Positions 5,060 through 5,117 of a stretch of 5,117 nucleotides of DNA are shown here, in pieces. Positions within the stretch are counted from its first letter, which is position 1, and every line of letters begins with the position of its first letter. Below the pieces are notes generated by a model. That model was not told the origin of the DNA. It made no database searches and worked only from the letters and a program-made list of their open reading frames with translations. A program made the position numbers and the translations under genes. Source of the stretch: UBA6136 sp041178325 (GTDB lineage: Bacteria > Pseudomonadota > Gammaproteobacteria > Methylococcales > Methylococcaceae); contig JBEGVN010000048.1 in NCBI GenBank assembly GCA_041178325.1, forward strand, positions 1 through 5,117, in the 5' to 3' direction.

Positions 5060-5112
5060 TGATTATCTGGCTTAAATCCATTAGCATCCTGAGGGTAGTT
5101 GAACTGAGGTGA
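5044..5112 (+). CDS. Possible 22-residue leader peptide
   Basis: A TTG start 6 bases after AGGAGG opens a 22-codon frame (MKFRPLIIWLKSISILRVVE and two more residues) ending with TGA at 5110-5112. The peptide is basic and hydrophobic. The stop overlaps a second SD-like sequence, GAGGTGA (5106-5112), six bases before the window ends. This is the arrangement expected for a short translated leader in front of, or coupled to, a gene beginning just past the window. It could equally be a chance frame, and TTG is a weak start codon. I assign no function. Confidence 0.3.
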   Translation: MKFRPLIIWLKSISILRVVELR

Positions 5113-5117
5113 ATAGG

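Noticed and set aside
1..5117. CRISPR array, tRNA or rRNA genes, retron, toxin-antitoxin pair
   Set aside because: No spaced short direct repeats, tRNA-like or rRNA-like sequence, reverse transcriptase or paired small overlapping genes were seen.

Overview
The window comes from a bacterium of moderate, slightly GC-rich composition. It is most likely Gram-negative: there is a lipobox lipoprotein, a Sec-type exported protein and a proteobacterial or Nitrospirota-like style of NUDIX and YicC proteins. The sequence alone does not fix the genus. Two parts can be distinguished: chromosomal housekeeping or accessory DNA (about 1-2357 and 5001-5117) and one inserted transposable element (2362-4996) flanked by CTAG.

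Chromosomal part. A zinc-ribbon NUDIX hydrolase (minus strand, 119-649) is divergent from a YicC-family endoribonuclease (705-1592). A small single-span membrane protein (minus, 1597-1809) converges on yicC with only 4 bases between the stop codons. It is divergent from a small cysteine-containing lipoprotein (1926-2327). These genes read like ordinary, independently transcribed genes; no pathway links them visibly. To the right of the element, a strong AGGAGG ribosome binding site precedes a 22-codon TTG frame, and a second SD-like GAGGTGA sits at the window edge, so another gene probably begins just beyond the window.

Inserted part. The ends are 19-bp inverted repeats (17 of 19 identical, beginning GGAATCACGGAT), each directly abutted by CTAG, which fits the 4-bp YTAR target duplication of the IS5 group. 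Inside is a complete IS5-group DDE transposase (3861-4838), divergent from a complete exported YHYH-domain protein (2571-3665). The element is 2635 bp, about twice the length of a normal IS5-group insertion sequence, and the extra length is accounted for by the YHYH gene and its 3' hairpin. The best reading is a 'transporter IS': an IS5-type element mobilising a non-transposition passenger gene of unknown function. The sequence between the two genes holds an 8-bp inverted repeat that may limit read-through into the transposase, and a degenerate match to the left terminus that could be a relic of the original, shorter IS end.

The main result is therefore the IS5-type element carrying a YHYH passenger gene. 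The YHYH family has no established function.
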